Shown here piece after piece: positions 1 through 6,416 of a stretch of DNA of 6,416 bases. A model generated the notes under the pieces. It ran no database searches and had not been told where the DNA came from. It was given only the letters and a program-made list of their open reading frames with translations. The DNA is taken from assembly GCA_943329505.2 (NCBI GenBank), contig CALQED020000076.1, positions 1-6,416 of the forward strand, written 5' to 3'. The stretch is from Polynucleobacter meluiroseus (GTDB lineage: Bacteria > Pseudomonadota > Gammaproteobacteria > Burkholderiales > Burkholderiaceae). Both the position numbers and the translations under genes were made by a program. Each line of letters opens with the position of its first letter. Position 1 is the first letter of the stretch.

Positions 1-2102
1 CCTTTCACCCCAGCCTGATACAAAAACTCATAGTCTTGTCTTGGAATAACACCACCCACAAAAACGATGATGTCATCCGATCCTTGTTTCTTAAGCTCTG
101 CAATGATGGCTGGTACCAAGGTTTTATGACCCGCTGCCAAAGTCGAGACGCCGAGAGCATGAACATCATTTTCAATAGCCTGTCGGGCGCACTCTTCAGG
201 TGTTTGGAACAAAGGTCCGATGTCGACGTCAAATCCTAAGTCTGCATAGGCGGTTGCAACAACCTTAGCTCCACGGTCATGGCCGTCTTGACCAAGCTTC
301 GCAATCATCACGCGCGGACGACGTCCAAAGTCTTTTGCAAAATCAGCGATCTCTGTTTGTAATTTTGCCCAGCCTTCAGCTGAGTCATAAGCGGCTGCAT
401 ACACTCCGGTCACCTTTTGAGTATCGGCGCGATGGCGCCCGTAAACTTTTTCTAATGCATCAGATACTTCACCAACAGTTGCACGCAAACGCATTGCGTT
501 AACGGATAACTCTAATAAATTGCCAGAGTGATCCTCTGCAGCCTGAGTGAGTGCTTCTAATGCGGCCTCTACTTTTTTACTATCTCGCCTAGCTTTGATC
601 TCTTTTAATCGAAGGACCTGACCTTCGCGCACTTTGTCGTTATCGATCATCAAGACATCAACCAACTCTTCTTTGCCAAGCTTGTATTTATTTACACCCA
701 CAATGACATCTGCGCCTGAATCAATTTTGGCCTGTTTTTCAGCAGCTGCCGCTTCAATCTTGAGCTTAGCCCAACCGCTCTCCACAGCTTTAGTCATGCC
801 GCCCATGGCATCGACTTCTTGAATAATCTCCCAGGCTTTATCAGCCATCTCTTGGGTTAGGTTCTCCATCATGTAAGAGCCCGCCCAGGGATCAATGACG
901 CTAGTGATATGGGTTTCTTCTTGAAGAATTAGTTGAGTATTGCGGGCGATACGGCTTGAGAACTCTGATGGCAAAGCAATGGCCTCATCCAATGAATTGG
1001 TATGCAAAGATTGCGTGCCGCCAAAGACTGCAGCCATCGCTTCTACTGTTGTTCTCACAACGTTGTTATATGGGTCTTGCTCGGTTAATGACCAGCCAGA
1101 AGTTTGGCAGTGGGTTCGCAACATCAAGGACTTTGGATTCTTGGGTTCGAATGATTTCATAATGCGCCACCACAACAAACGTGCTGCGCGTAATTTAGCA
1201 ACCTCGAGATAGAAGTTCATGCCTATTGCAAAAAAGAAAGAAAGGCGACCGGCAAATCCATCAACATCTAATCCTTTGGCCAGCGCAGTTTTGACATACT
1301 CTTTGCCATCCGCCAATGTGAACGCCAATTCCAGGACTTGATTCGCTCCAGCCTCTTGCATGTGATAACCCGAAATCGAGATCGAGTTAAATTTAGGCAT
1401 GTGCTTTGCCGTGTACTCAATGATGTCGCCAATAATGCGCATCGATGGCTCTGGTGGGTAAATATAGGTATTTCGCACCATGAACTCTTTGAGAATATCG
1501 TTCTGAATAGTTCCTGATAAGAGCTCTTGCTGAACACCCTGCTCTTCACCTGCAACGATATAACCAGCCAGCACAGGCAGTACAGCGCCATTCATGGTCA
1601 TCGATACAGAAACTTTATCTAATGGGATGCCATCAAATAATATTTTCATATCTTCAACTGAATCAATGGCGACGCCAGCCTTACCAACATCACCAGTTAC
1701 CCTTGGATGATCAGAGTCGTAGCCGCGATGGGTTGCTAAATCAAAAGCGACCGAGACGCCTTGGCCACCTGCATCTAAGGCTTTACGATAAAAGGCATTA
1801 GATTCTTCTGCAGTGGAAAATCCAGCGTACTGCCGAATCGTCCAAGGTCGTACCGAATACATGGTTGCCTGTGGTCCACGAATGAATGGCTCAAAACCAG
1901 GCAAGGTGTTGGTGTAATTTAAACCTTGAGTATCTGCAGAGGTGTAAAGCGCTTTTAGTTGAATGCCATCAGGAGTCTGCCAACCTAGCTTTTCTACATC
2001 GCCATTAGGAGCAGATTTTTGCGCTGATTTTTTCCAAGCATCTAGATTGACTTCTGGAAAGGATGGCCATATATCAGCAGGACTTTTCTTTTCTGAACTC
2101 AC
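1..2102 (-). CDS. scpA: Methylmalonyl-CoA mutase (homodimeric, single-chain type), 3' end cut by window edge
   Basis: Adenosylcobalamin-dependent cytoplasmic enzyme interconverting (R)-methylmalonyl-CoA and succinyl-CoA, used in propionate and odd-chain or branched-chain catabolism. I translated the reverse strand and found 700 uninterrupted codons from a GTG at 2102-2100. The N-terminal TIM-barrel substrate domain carries [18 protein letters not shown] from residue 85, with Tyr82 just before it. Arg210 lies in [13 protein letters not shown] and His247 in [12 protein letters not shown]. Tyr82, Arg210 and His247 align with Tyr89, Arg207 and His244 of the Propionibacterium enzyme, which favours methylmalonyl-CoA over isobutyryl-CoA as substrate (the latter mutase has Phe/Gln at the first two). 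The C-terminal B12 domain has the DxHxxG motif at 606-611, with His608 as cobalt ligand. Both domains are on one chain, unlike IcmA/IcmB. GTG is preferred because AGGAG lies 6 nt upstream and no in-frame ATG is nearer. Only the last roughly 25 residues appear to be missing. Confidence 0.96.
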   Translation of the reverse strand, partial: MSSEKKSPADIWPSFPEVNLDAWKKSAQKSAPNGDVEKLGWQTPDGIQLKALYTSADTQGLNYTNTLPGFEPFIRGPQATMYSVRPWTIRQYAGFSTAEESNAFYRKALDAGGQGVSVAFDLATHRGYDSDHPRVTGDVGKAGVAIDSVEDMKILFDGIPLDKVSVSMTMNGAVLPVLAGYIVAGEEQGVQQELLSGTIQNDILKEFMVRNTYIYPPEPSMRIIGDIIEYTAKHMPKFNSISISGYHMQEAGANQVLELAFTLADGKEYVKTALAKGLDVDGFAGRLSFFFAIGMNFYLEVAKLRAARLLWWRIMKSFEPKNPKSLMLRTHCQTSGWSLTEQDPYNNVVRTTVEAMAAVFGGTQSLHTNSLDEAIALPSEFSSRIARNTQLILQEETHITSVIDPWAGSYMMENLTQEMADKAWEIIQEVDAMGGMTKAVESGWAKLKIEAAAAEKQAKIDSGADVIVGVNKYKLGKEELVDVLMIDNDKVREGQVLRLKEIKARRDSKKVEAALEALTQAAEDHSGNLLELSVNAMRLRATVGEVSDALEKVYGRHRADTQKVTGVYAAAYDSAEGWAKLQTEIADFAKDFGRRPRVMIAKLGQDGHDRGAKVVATAYADLGFDVDIGPLFQTPEECARQAIENDVHALGVSTLAAGHKTLVPAIIAELKKQGSDDIIVFVGGVIPRQDYEFLYQAGVK

Positions 2103-2108
2103 AAAACA

Positions 2109-2113
2109 CTCCT
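2109..2113 (-). promoter_or_regulatory. Ribosome binding site of the methylmalonyl-CoA mutase gene
   Basis: Read on the minus strand, AGGAG is followed by a 6-nt spacer (TGTTTT) and then GTG. This is the clearest Shine-Dalgarno sequence in the window and it decides the GTG start of the mutase. Confidence 0.8.
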
Positions 2114-2146
2114 GTTTTTTTGTTGCATTGCATATAAGATTTCCTA

Positions 2147-2175
2147 ATTCTGCTTGACTATTCCGAATTTGTCCA
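2147..2175 (-). promoter_or_regulatory. Candidate sigma-70 promoter for the mutase gene
   Basis: On the minus strand, a -35-like TGGACA (2170-2175; 5 of 6 to consensus) is separated by 17 bp from a -10-like CAGAAT (2147-2152; 4 of 6). This would start transcription near 2140 and give a leader of about 38 nt containing the AGGAG site. The assignment rests on consensus matching only. It overlaps the oppositely directed candidate gntR promoter. Confidence 0.4.
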
Positions 2176-2183
2176 GCTATCAT
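2154..2183 (+). promoter_or_regulatory. Candidate sigma-70 promoter for the GntR-family regulator gene
   Basis: TTGACT (2154-2159) and TATCAT (2178-2183) each match consensus at 5 of 6 positions, with an 18-bp spacer. Transcription would begin near 2190, leaving only about 5-7 nt before the ATG at 2196. That would make the mRNA nearly leaderless, consistent with no Shine-Dalgarno sequence being visible. The 10-bp palindrome at 2182-2191 covers the end of the -10 and the predicted start point. Confidence 0.5.
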
Positions 2184-2191
2184 GTATACAT
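2182..2191. promoter_or_regulatory. Candidate GntR/FCD operator, palindrome ATGTATACAT
   Basis: This perfect 10-bp inverted repeat sits in the divergent spacer between the mutase and regulator genes. Short AT-rich palindromes centred on TATA or GTATAC are typical targets of FadR/FCD-subfamily GntR regulators. Its position over the end of the -10 and the predicted start of gntR suggests autorepression. It also lies just upstream of the candidate mutase -35. That the neighbouring regulator binds it is inference; I saw no second copy in the window. Confidence 0.5.
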
Positions 2192-2195
2192 AATT

Positions 2196-2834
2196 ATGAA
2201 TACAAAACTAATTAATAGGCCGCTATACGAAGATGTCGCAGATCGGCTACGGGAACAGATTTTCTCCAAAGAACTAGCTCCAGGAAGTTGGCTAGATGAA
2301 CAAAACCTAGCCAAGCAATTTGGAATTAGCAGAACCCCAATGCGTGAAGCCATCAAAGTATTGGCTTCTGAAGGCTTAATTACCATCAAAATGCGCCGAG
2401 GCGCCTATGTCACTGAGATTGCGAGAAAGGATTTAGAGCAGATTTTCACTATTCTCTCCCTACTGGAAGGCGAAGCAGCTCGGGAAGCAGCAGCAAAAGC
2501 AAGCGAAGAAGAGCTCAATCAATTGGATTACTGGCATCATCGCCTTGAAAAGGCAGCCGCTGATCGGGATATTGAGCAATTCTTTGAAATTAATGGCAAA
2601 TTTCATGAATTAATCCGTGAAATTGCTGGAAATCGCTGGATGAATGGCGTGATTGAAGACCTTCGCAAGGTGCTGAAATTACACCGCAGGGACTCCTTGA
2701 CTAGTACAGGCAGGTTGCAAAACTCCCTAATAGAACATCGCGCTATTTTGAATGCCCTGTTAAAACGAGACCAAGCTGCTGCAGAAAATATCATGCGCAA
2801 ACATATGGCGCAGGGTCTAGAAGCGCTTCGATAA
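2196..2834 (+). CDS. GntR-family transcriptional regulator, FadR/FCD subfamily
   Basis: A 212-residue DNA-binding regulator, of normal length for this subfamily. The N-terminal winged helix-turn-helix spans about residues 8-74. Its recognition region is [19 protein letters not shown] (38-56), followed by the wing [14 protein letters not shown]. The C-terminal FCD ligand domain (about 80-208) has the metal-site pattern N133-x3-H137, H181 (EHRAIL) and H203 (KHMAQ). Asn stands where many members have Asp, so a bound metal and a small carboxylate or acyl-CoA-derived effector are plausible but unproven. The ATG at 2196 is chosen because [18 protein letters not shown] is a typical start. An in-frame TTG at 2154 would add 14 poorly conserved-looking residues and coincides with the likely -35. 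Divergent placement next to methylmalonyl-CoA mutase suggests it controls that gene and itself. Induction by propionate-derived compounds is a guess. Confidence 0.9.
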   Translation: MNTKLINRPLYEDVADRLREQIFSKELAPGSWLDEQNLAKQFGISRTPMREAIKVLASEGLITIKMRRGAYVTEIARKDLEQIFTILSLLEGEAAREAAAKASEEELNQLDYWHHRLEKAAADRDIEQFFEINGKFHELIREIAGNRWMNGVIEDLRKVLKLHRRDSLTSTGRLQNSLIEHRAILNALLKRDQAAAENIMRKHMAQGLEALR

Positions 2835-2857
2835 AAGGATATTTATTTATAAATAAC

Positions 2858-2886
2858 AAAGGCTTAGAAAAATCTTCTAAGCCTTT
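2858..2886. terminator. Bidirectional rho-independent terminator between gntR and the cytochrome genes
   Basis: A 12-bp perfect stem (AAAGGCTTAGAA at 2858-2869 with TTCTAAGCCTTT at 2875-2886) encloses a 5-nt loop. Each arm ends in AAA or TTT, so both strands get a U-rich 3' side, and the flanks are AT-rich. One flank is a 14-bp AT-only palindrome at 2843-2856. The hairpin lies 23 bp after the gntR stop and 33 bp after the stop of the leftward cytochrome gene, so it probably serves both convergent transcripts. Confidence 0.88.
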
Positions 2887-2919
2887 ATTTAAATTAAAGA
2901 GTGCTACTGATGAGATGCC

Positions 2920-3273
2920 CTACTTCTTGATAACGAAGTTCCCTGGCAATGATGCGATGTAAGCAGCGATATCTTGCAAATCGTTATCAGAAAAAGACTG
3001 AACCTGGGATCCCATAATGGCATTATTGCGCCCATATTTTGCATTCCCATTGCCCACTTTATAGGCTTTCAAGGTGTAGTAGATGTAATCAGAGTATTGA
3101 CCTGCTAGCTTAGGATAAACCGGCAAAATAGGTGCATTCAAGCCAGCACCATGGCAAGAAGCGCAATTCGCTTTCTCTACTAAAGCCTGGCCTTTGCTGA
3201 TACTGGCAGCATTAGCAACATTAACTAAACCAATACTGGTAAACAAAACTGCGGTAACTAGTGCAAATTTCAT
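2920..3273 (-). CDS. Exported monohaem c-type cytochrome (class I, like one half of cytochrome c4)
   Basis: Small periplasmic electron carrier. Numbered from the first Met at 3279, it has a signal peptide of about 24 residues (MKFALVTAVLFTSIGL core, ANA cleavage signal). The single haem site CASCH is at 39-43, with the candidate axial Met89 in AIMGSQVQSFSDNDLQDIAAYIASLPG, a typical class I C-terminal helix. YPKLAGQYSDYIYYTLKAYK also fits cytochrome c4/c553 proteins. I place the start at the second ATG (3273), giving 117 residues, because AGAGA (3281-3285) is then 7 nt upstream. From the first ATG (3279) the product would be 119 residues. It follows the other cytochrome gene by only 13 bp, so the two are probably one transcript ending at the hairpin around 2872. 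Redox partner unknown. Confidence 0.92.
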   Translation of the reverse strand: MKFALVTAVLFTSIGLVNVANAASISKGQALVEKANCASCHGAGLNAPILPVYPKLAGQYSDYIYYTLKAYKVGNGNAKYGRNNAIMGSQVQSFSDNDLQDIAAYIASLPGNFVIKK

Positions 3274-3286
3274 GAACATGTCTCTA

Positions 3287-3652
3287 TCACTTCAATGGGT
3301 TATTCGGTGAGCTGGCAGTTTGCGCAGCATAGTATTCGCCAATATCAGCCATATCCTGATCAGAGAGGCTGGCAGCAATAGCGCGCATCGTTGGATGCTT
3401 TCGATTGCCCTTCTTGTATTCAGACAAAGCAGATGCAATGTAAGCGGCATTTTGACCGCCCAACATAGGCACTCTATAAACCAGTGGGTAGTCTGCACGA
3501 TATTCTGGAATGGAATGGCAGCCAACACAGAGCCAAACCTTACCATTACCTGCAGCAGCATTGCCTTTAACCTCTTGAGCCTGAACAGTAAATCCAGCAA
3601 ATGCTAGACCGGTACAGACTAGCATTTGAGAAAGAATGGAGAGTTTTTTCAT
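3287..3652 (-). CDS. Exported monohaem c-type cytochrome (class I), first gene of a tandem cytochrome pair
   Basis: A 121-residue precursor. The signal peptide covers about residues 1-25 (MKKLSILSQ, then a hydrophobic core, with VQA before the likely cut). The single haem-binding CVGCH is at 42-46, and Met89 in HPTMRAIAASLSDQDMADIGEYYAAQ is the likely sixth ligand. VPMLGGQNAAYIASALSEYKKGNR is the usual middle segment of the c4/c553-type fold. The N-terminal pattern GNAAAGNGKVWLCVGCH resembles the first domain of dihaem cytochrome c4, while the downstream gene resembles the second. No clear Shine-Dalgarno sequence precedes the ATG. It is divergent from the MoxR/VWA genes across a 173-bp spacer, so the two transcription units could share regulation. 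It could donate electrons to a terminal oxidase or accept them from a periplasmic dehydrogenase; the sequence does not say which. Confidence 0.92.
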   Translation of the reverse strand: MKKLSILSQMLVCTGLAFAGFTVQAQEVKGNAAAGNGKVWLCVGCHSIPEYRADYPLVYRVPMLGGQNAAYIASALSEYKKGNRKHPTMRAIAASLSDQDMADIGEYYAAQTASSPNNPLK

Positions 3653-3694
3653 AGAAATCGATAAATGGAAGTTTGCTTTAAATCAAGTGCACAG

Positions 3695-3723
3695 AGTATA
3701 GCGGAGAGCAGACCTCCTGGGCA
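3695..3723 (-). promoter_or_regulatory. Tentative promoter for the cytochrome pair
   Basis: On the minus strand a good -10-like TATACT (3695-3700; 5 of 6) lies about 42 bp upstream of the first cytochrome start. The hexamer 17 bp further upstream, TGCCCA (3718-3723), is a poor -35. The call rests mainly on the -10, so an activator might be needed if this is the real promoter. Confidence 0.3.
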
Positions 3724-3761
3724 TTGTTTAGTGATTCCAGGGCCCAAAATCATGAGAAATA

Positions 3762-3790
3762 CTGAAAATTTAGCTCTATTTCCCTATACT
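3762..3790 (+). promoter_or_regulatory. Candidate sigma-70 promoter for the MoxR-VWA genes
   Basis: CTGAAA (3762-3767; 4 of 6) and TATACT (3785-3790; 5 of 6) are 17 bp apart. Transcription would start near 3797, leaving a leader of about 29 nt before the ATG at 3826. It lies in the divergent spacer opposite the cytochrome genes. Support is consensus matching only. Confidence 0.45.
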
Positions 3791-3825
3791 TGAACGTCTG
3801 ATAAAAGACCTTTTGATTGCCTCTT

Positions 3826-4707
3826 ATGACCAAGTCGTTAAACCCATTCCCATCCCAAAATCCCCGTCGCTTTGATGGCAGCCAAAGCTATGTTGCAACG
3901 GCTGACCTCAAGCTAGCAGTAAATGCAGCAATCGCGCTGCAACGTCCTTTGCTCATTAAAGGGGAGCCTGGTACTGGCAAAACCATGTTGGCCGAGGAAG
4001 TCGCTGCCGCTCTGAAGATGCCACTCTTGCAATGGCATATTAAGTCGACCACCAAAGCACAGCAAGGTTTGTATGAATACGATGCCGTGAGTCGTTTGCG
4101 CGATTCTCAGCTAGGGGATGAAAAAGTCAAAGATATCCGCAATTACATCGTCAAGGGTGTATTGTGGCAAGCCTTTGAAGCTGATGAGCCTACCGTTTTA
4201 CTGATTGATGAGATTGATAAGGCTGATATTGAGTTTCCAAATGATCTTTTGCGTGAAATTGATCGCATGGAATTTTATGTTTATGAAACCCGCGAATTGA
4301 TTAAAGCGAAACATCGCCCTCTAGTCATCATCACCTCCAATAATGAAAAAGAATTGCCTGATGCCTTTTTGCGTCGCTGCTTTTTCCATTACATTACCTT
4401 CCCTGATGCGCAAACCATGCAAAGCATCGTGGATGTCCATCACCCCAATATTAAGCAGGATCTCCTAGAGGCTGCTCTGCAGGCCTTCTACCAAATCCGC
4501 TCATTACCAGGCCTAAAGAAGAAGCCCTCTACCTCTGAGCTGATTGACTGGCTAAAACTGTTGCTAGCTGAAGATATTCCTCCTGAGGCTCTCTATAGCC
4601 AAGAAGACAAAGTGGTCGTACCGCCACTTCATGGTGCTTTATTAAAAAACGAACAAGACATTCATTTATTTGAACGTCTGGTGATGATGAATCGCAATCA
4701 TCGCTAA
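3826..4707 (+). CDS. MoxR-family AAA+ ATPase
   Basis: A 293-residue cytoplasmic ATPase. Walker A GEPGTGKT is at 46-53, Walker B VLLIDEID at 124-131, sensor 1 around TSNN (170-173), and an arginine-finger candidate at Arg183/Arg184 (FLRRC). The C-terminal part (about 200-293) is the helical lid. MoxR ATPases form rings and, with a VWA partner, act as chaperones that insert cofactors or metals or remodel target complexes, as CoxD does with CoxE. The partner follows 19 bp downstream, so the two are surely co-transcribed. I use the ATG at 3826; an in-frame TTG at 3817 would add only three residues. Neither has a clear Shine-Dalgarno sequence. The start MTKSLNPFPSQNPRRFDGSQSYVATADLKLAV fits the family. 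The actual client is not evident. Confidence 0.93.
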   Translation: MTKSLNPFPSQNPRRFDGSQSYVATADLKLAVNAAIALQRPLLIKGEPGTGKTMLAEEVAAALKMPLLQWHIKSTTKAQQGLYEYDAVSRLRDSQLGDEKVKDIRNYIVKGVLWQAFEADEPTVLLIDEIDKADIEFPNDLLREIDRMEFYVYETRELIKAKHRPLVIITSNNEKELPDAFLRRCFFHYITFPDAQTMQSIVDVHHPNIKQDLLEAALQAFYQIRSLPGLKKKPSTSELIDWLKLLLAEDIPPEALYSQEDKVVVPPLHGALLKNEQDIHLFERLVMMNRNHR

Positions 4708-4726
4708 ACAGACATAGCTTAATCTG

Positions 4727-5902
4727 ATGTTGATTCAATTCTTTCTCAAGCTGAAAGAGGCTAAGGTGCCTGTCTCAGTTCGAGAATTTTTAACACTTTT
4801 AGATGCCTTGAAAGCTGGAGTGATTCAGCCTTCGATTGATGAGTTTTACCAACTCTCCCGCATGACCTTAGTCAAAGATGAGCAGTACTTTGATCGCTTT
4901 GATCAAGTTTTTGGTCATTACTTTAAGGGCATTGAGCAGATCATCGCCCTATCTCCGGATATTCCGCTCGATTGGCTAGAGAAAAAACTGCAACGCGTGT
5001 TGACTGATGAAGAAAAAGCTGCCCTGCAGAAATTGGGTGGGCCAGAGGCACTCAAAAAACGGCTTGAAGAATTACTCAAGGAGCAAAAAGAGTGGCATGG
5101 TGGTGGCAACAAGTGGATTGGGGCTGGCGGTTCATCCCCTTTTGGACATAGTGGCTTCCATCCAGAAGGCATTCGCATAGGCGGGGAAAGTGCTGGCAAC
5201 CGCACTGCGATCAAAGTATGGGAAGCTCGAGAATTTAAAGACTATGACTCTGATCTAGCCTTGGGTACACGTAATATCAAGGTGGCACTGCGCCGATTGC
5301 GGCGCTTTGCACGTGAAGGTTCAGTGTTGGAGCTTGATTTAGATAAGACGATTCACTCGACTGCTGCTAATGCGGGCATGCTCGATATTCAGATGCGACC
5401 TGAGCGTCATAATCAAGTCAAAGTATTGTTGCTAATGGATGTTGGTGGTTCCATGGATGATCATATCCAACGCATTGGAGAATTATTCTCAGCCGCTAAA
5501 GCCGAATTTAAGCATCTTGAGTCTTACTATTTTCATAACTGTGTTTATGAAAATCTCTGGAAAAGTAATCGTCGTCGTAGAGACCAAGTGACTGCTACGC
5601 AAGACATCATCAATCAATATGGCCCAGACTACAAACTCATTTTTGTGGGTGATGCCACTATGTCGCCCTATGAAATCCTCAGCCCAAATGGTTCTGTTGA
5701 ATACAACAATAAAGAAGCTGGGGCAGTTTGGATGAATCGTCTCCTAGATCACTTTCCGCACTTTGCCTGGCTAAATCCTGAGCCAGAATCGATTTGGGAA
5801 TATCGCCAATCAATCGATATTATGAAAAATCTCATGAAAGATCGCATGTACCCGGTTACTCTCAACGGCCTAGAGAGTGCCATGCGCCAGCTATCTAAGT
5901 AA
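4727..5902 (+). CDS. CoxE-like von Willebrand factor A (VWA) domain protein, partner of the MoxR ATPase
   Basis: A 391-residue soluble protein with no signal peptide or membrane segment. The N-terminal helical part (MLIQFFLKLKEAKVPVSVREFLTLL) is typical of CoxE-type proteins. A charged helical stretch (about 85-122) follows, then a glycine-rich linker (about 125-160: HGGGNKWIGAGGSSPFG). The VWA domain begins near residue 230 with the metal-ion site at 238-242, DVGGS. This is a DxGxS form of the usual DxSxS; the first Ser is Gly. Asp309 in FVGDATMSP is a likely later metal-site ligand, with Thr289 or Thr291 as candidate for the Thr. Such proteins act as adaptors delivering client enzymes to the MoxR ring. 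The ATG has no convincing Shine-Dalgarno sequence, so translational coupling to the upstream gene across the 19-nt gap is plausible. Confidence 0.9.
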   Translation: MLIQFFLKLKEAKVPVSVREFLTLLDALKAGVIQPSIDEFYQLSRMTLVKDEQYFDRFDQVFGHYFKGIEQIIALSPDIPLDWLEKKLQRVLTDEEKAALQKLGGPEALKKRLEELLKEQKEWHGGGNKWIGAGGSSPFGHSGFHPEGIRIGGESAGNRTAIKVWEAREFKDYDSDLALGTRNIKVALRRLRRFAREGSVLELDLDKTIHSTAANAGMLDIQMRPERHNQVKVLLLMDVGGSMDDHIQRIGELFSAAKAEFKHLESYYFHNCVYENLWKSNRRRRDQVTATQDIINQYGPDYKLIFVGDATMSPYEILSPNGSVEYNNKEAGAVWMNRLLDHFPHFAWLNPEPESIWEYRQSIDIMKNLMKDRMYPVTLNGLESAMRQLSK

Positions 5903-5955
5903 TTTGCCAGTAAGATTCTGTTATTCATCTTCTATCCCTCTATTGAAAAAATACT

Positions 5956-6411
5956 ATGAGCAATATTAGCAATCGCCTTAAAACCCTCGGCATCGATTTA
6001 CCACCTCCTGGACCGCCCGCGGCAGCATATGTGATGGCTGCAACTACTGGTAATACCATATTTTTATCAGGCCACATTGCTAAACGAGATGGCAAGCCTT
6101 GGGTTGGTAAATTAGGTAAAGATATGGATACCGATACTGGTAAAGCGGCGGCCCGATCTATCGCGATTGATTTACTCTCAACCTTGCAGAACCATCTTGG
6201 CTCACTTGATCAAGTCAAGCGTATCGTAAAAGTCATGGGCTTGGTGAACTCTACCAATGAATACACAGAACAGCATTTAGTTGTGAATGGTTGCTCTGAG
6301 TTGTTATTCGAAGTCTTTGGGGATGCTGGTAAACATGCTCGTAGCGCTTTTGGTGTTGCTCAGATCCCCTTGGGTGCTTGCGTTGAAATTGAATTGATTG
6401 CTGAGATCTAA
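5956..6411 (+). CDS. RidA/YjgF-family protein (long, about 150-residue subgroup)
   Basis: A 151-residue member of the RidA (YjgF/YER057c/UK114) superfamily, whose classical members are trimers that hydrolyse reactive enamine/imine intermediates such as 2-aminoacrylate. Key features are SGHIAKRDGKPWVGKLG (38-54), the catalytic-type Arg129 (HARSAFGVAQIPLGA), and the C-terminal GACVEIELIAEI, matching the family G-x-x-VEIE ending. Arg129 corresponds to the Arg105 that fixes the substrate carboxylate in archetypal RidA, so activity is possible. It is about 20 residues longer at the N-terminus than E. coli RidA, with a proline-rich stretch (LPPPGPPAAAY), as in a distinct RidA-like subgroup of unsettled function. 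It lies 53 bp after the VWA gene with no hairpin between, so it may share that transcript. No strong Shine-Dalgarno sequence precedes the ATG. Confidence 0.9.
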   Translation: MSNISNRLKTLGIDLPPPGPPAAAYVMAATTGNTIFLSGHIAKRDGKPWVGKLGKDMDTDTGKAAARSIAIDLLSTLQNHLGSLDQVKRIVKVMGLVNSTNEYTEQHLVVNGCSELLFEVFGDAGKHARSAFGVAQIPLGACVEIELIAEI

Positions 6412-6416
6412 GCAAG

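Noticed and set aside
634..1591. Open frames on both strands inside the mutase region (for example 634-822 +, 940-1212 + and 1268-1591 -)
   Set aside because: They lie wholly within the continuous, highly conserved mutase frame, and their translations have no recognisable domain.
2124..2132. Imperfect TGCA-T-TGCA inverted repeat in the mutase leader as a riboswitch or operator
   Set aside because: It is only 4-bp arms, and the leader of about 38 nt is too short for a cobalamin riboswitch; no B12-box-like sequence was seen.
2154..2195. Upstream in-frame TTG start for the GntR regulator
   Set aside because: The added 14 residues do not look like a GntR N-terminus, no ribosome site precedes it, and the TTG overlaps a good -35 hexamer.
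3292..3607. Frames overlapping the first cytochrome gene (3292-3600 - and 3320-3607 +)
   Set aside because: They are shadows of a gene with a signal peptide, CVGCH and an axial Met; the alternative frames show no motif.
3817..3825. TTG start three codons upstream of the MoxR ATPase ATG
   Set aside because: It has no better ribosome site, and the ATG gives a normal family N-terminus; the difference is only three residues.
3790..4680. 11-bp direct repeat TTGAACGTCTG at 3790-3800 and 4670-4680
   Set aside because: One copy is in the ATPase leader and the other inside its coding sequence; only two copies with no further shared flank, so chance is the simplest explanation.
4529..5214. Minus-strand open frames under the ATPase and VWA genes (4529-4738 and 4918-5214)
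   Set aside because: They are antisense to well-supported genes and contain no recognisable motif.

Overview
The window looks like a chromosomal stretch of a betaproteobacterium, most likely Burkholderiales and possibly close to Polynucleobacter. This is inferred from protein character, moderate-to-low GC and gene neighbourhood; no database search was possible. Five of the six genes are complete, plus one large gene cut by the left edge. I see no mobile element, CRISPR array, tRNA or rRNA.

Left block (1-2834). A nearly complete methylmalonyl-CoA mutase gene reads leftwards out of the window: 700 codons are visible and only the last few dozen are missing. A GntR/FCD-type regulator gene reads away from it to the right. 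Their 93-bp shared spacer holds candidate overlapping divergent promoters and a perfect 10-bp palindrome, ATGTATACAT, at the predicted gntR transcription start. This is the usual layout of a local regulator controlling itself and the neighbouring propionate/methylmalonyl-CoA genes.

Middle block (2858-3652). A strong hairpin, usable from both sides, separates the convergent gntR and cytochrome genes. Two small exported monohaem c-type cytochromes then follow on the minus strand in tandem. Each has a signal peptide, one CXXCH and one candidate axial Met. Together they resemble the two halves of a dihaem cytochrome c4 carried on separate polypeptides.

Right block (3826-6411). Divergent from the cytochromes is a plus-strand run: a MoxR-type AAA+ ATPase, a CoxE-like von Willebrand factor A (VWA) protein, and a RidA/YjgF-family protein. 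The ATPase and VWA protein form a recognised chaperone-like pair thought to remodel or metallate target enzymes. The only obvious candidate clients here are the neighbouring cytochromes or an enzyme outside the window. The RidA-family protein may be a co-transcribed housekeeping gene.

Most plus-strand genes lack a clear Shine-Dalgarno sequence, while the mutase has a good AGGAG ahead of a GTG start. The most interesting unit is the divergent cytochrome pair / MoxR-VWA cluster, whose client enzyme cannot be told from the sequence.
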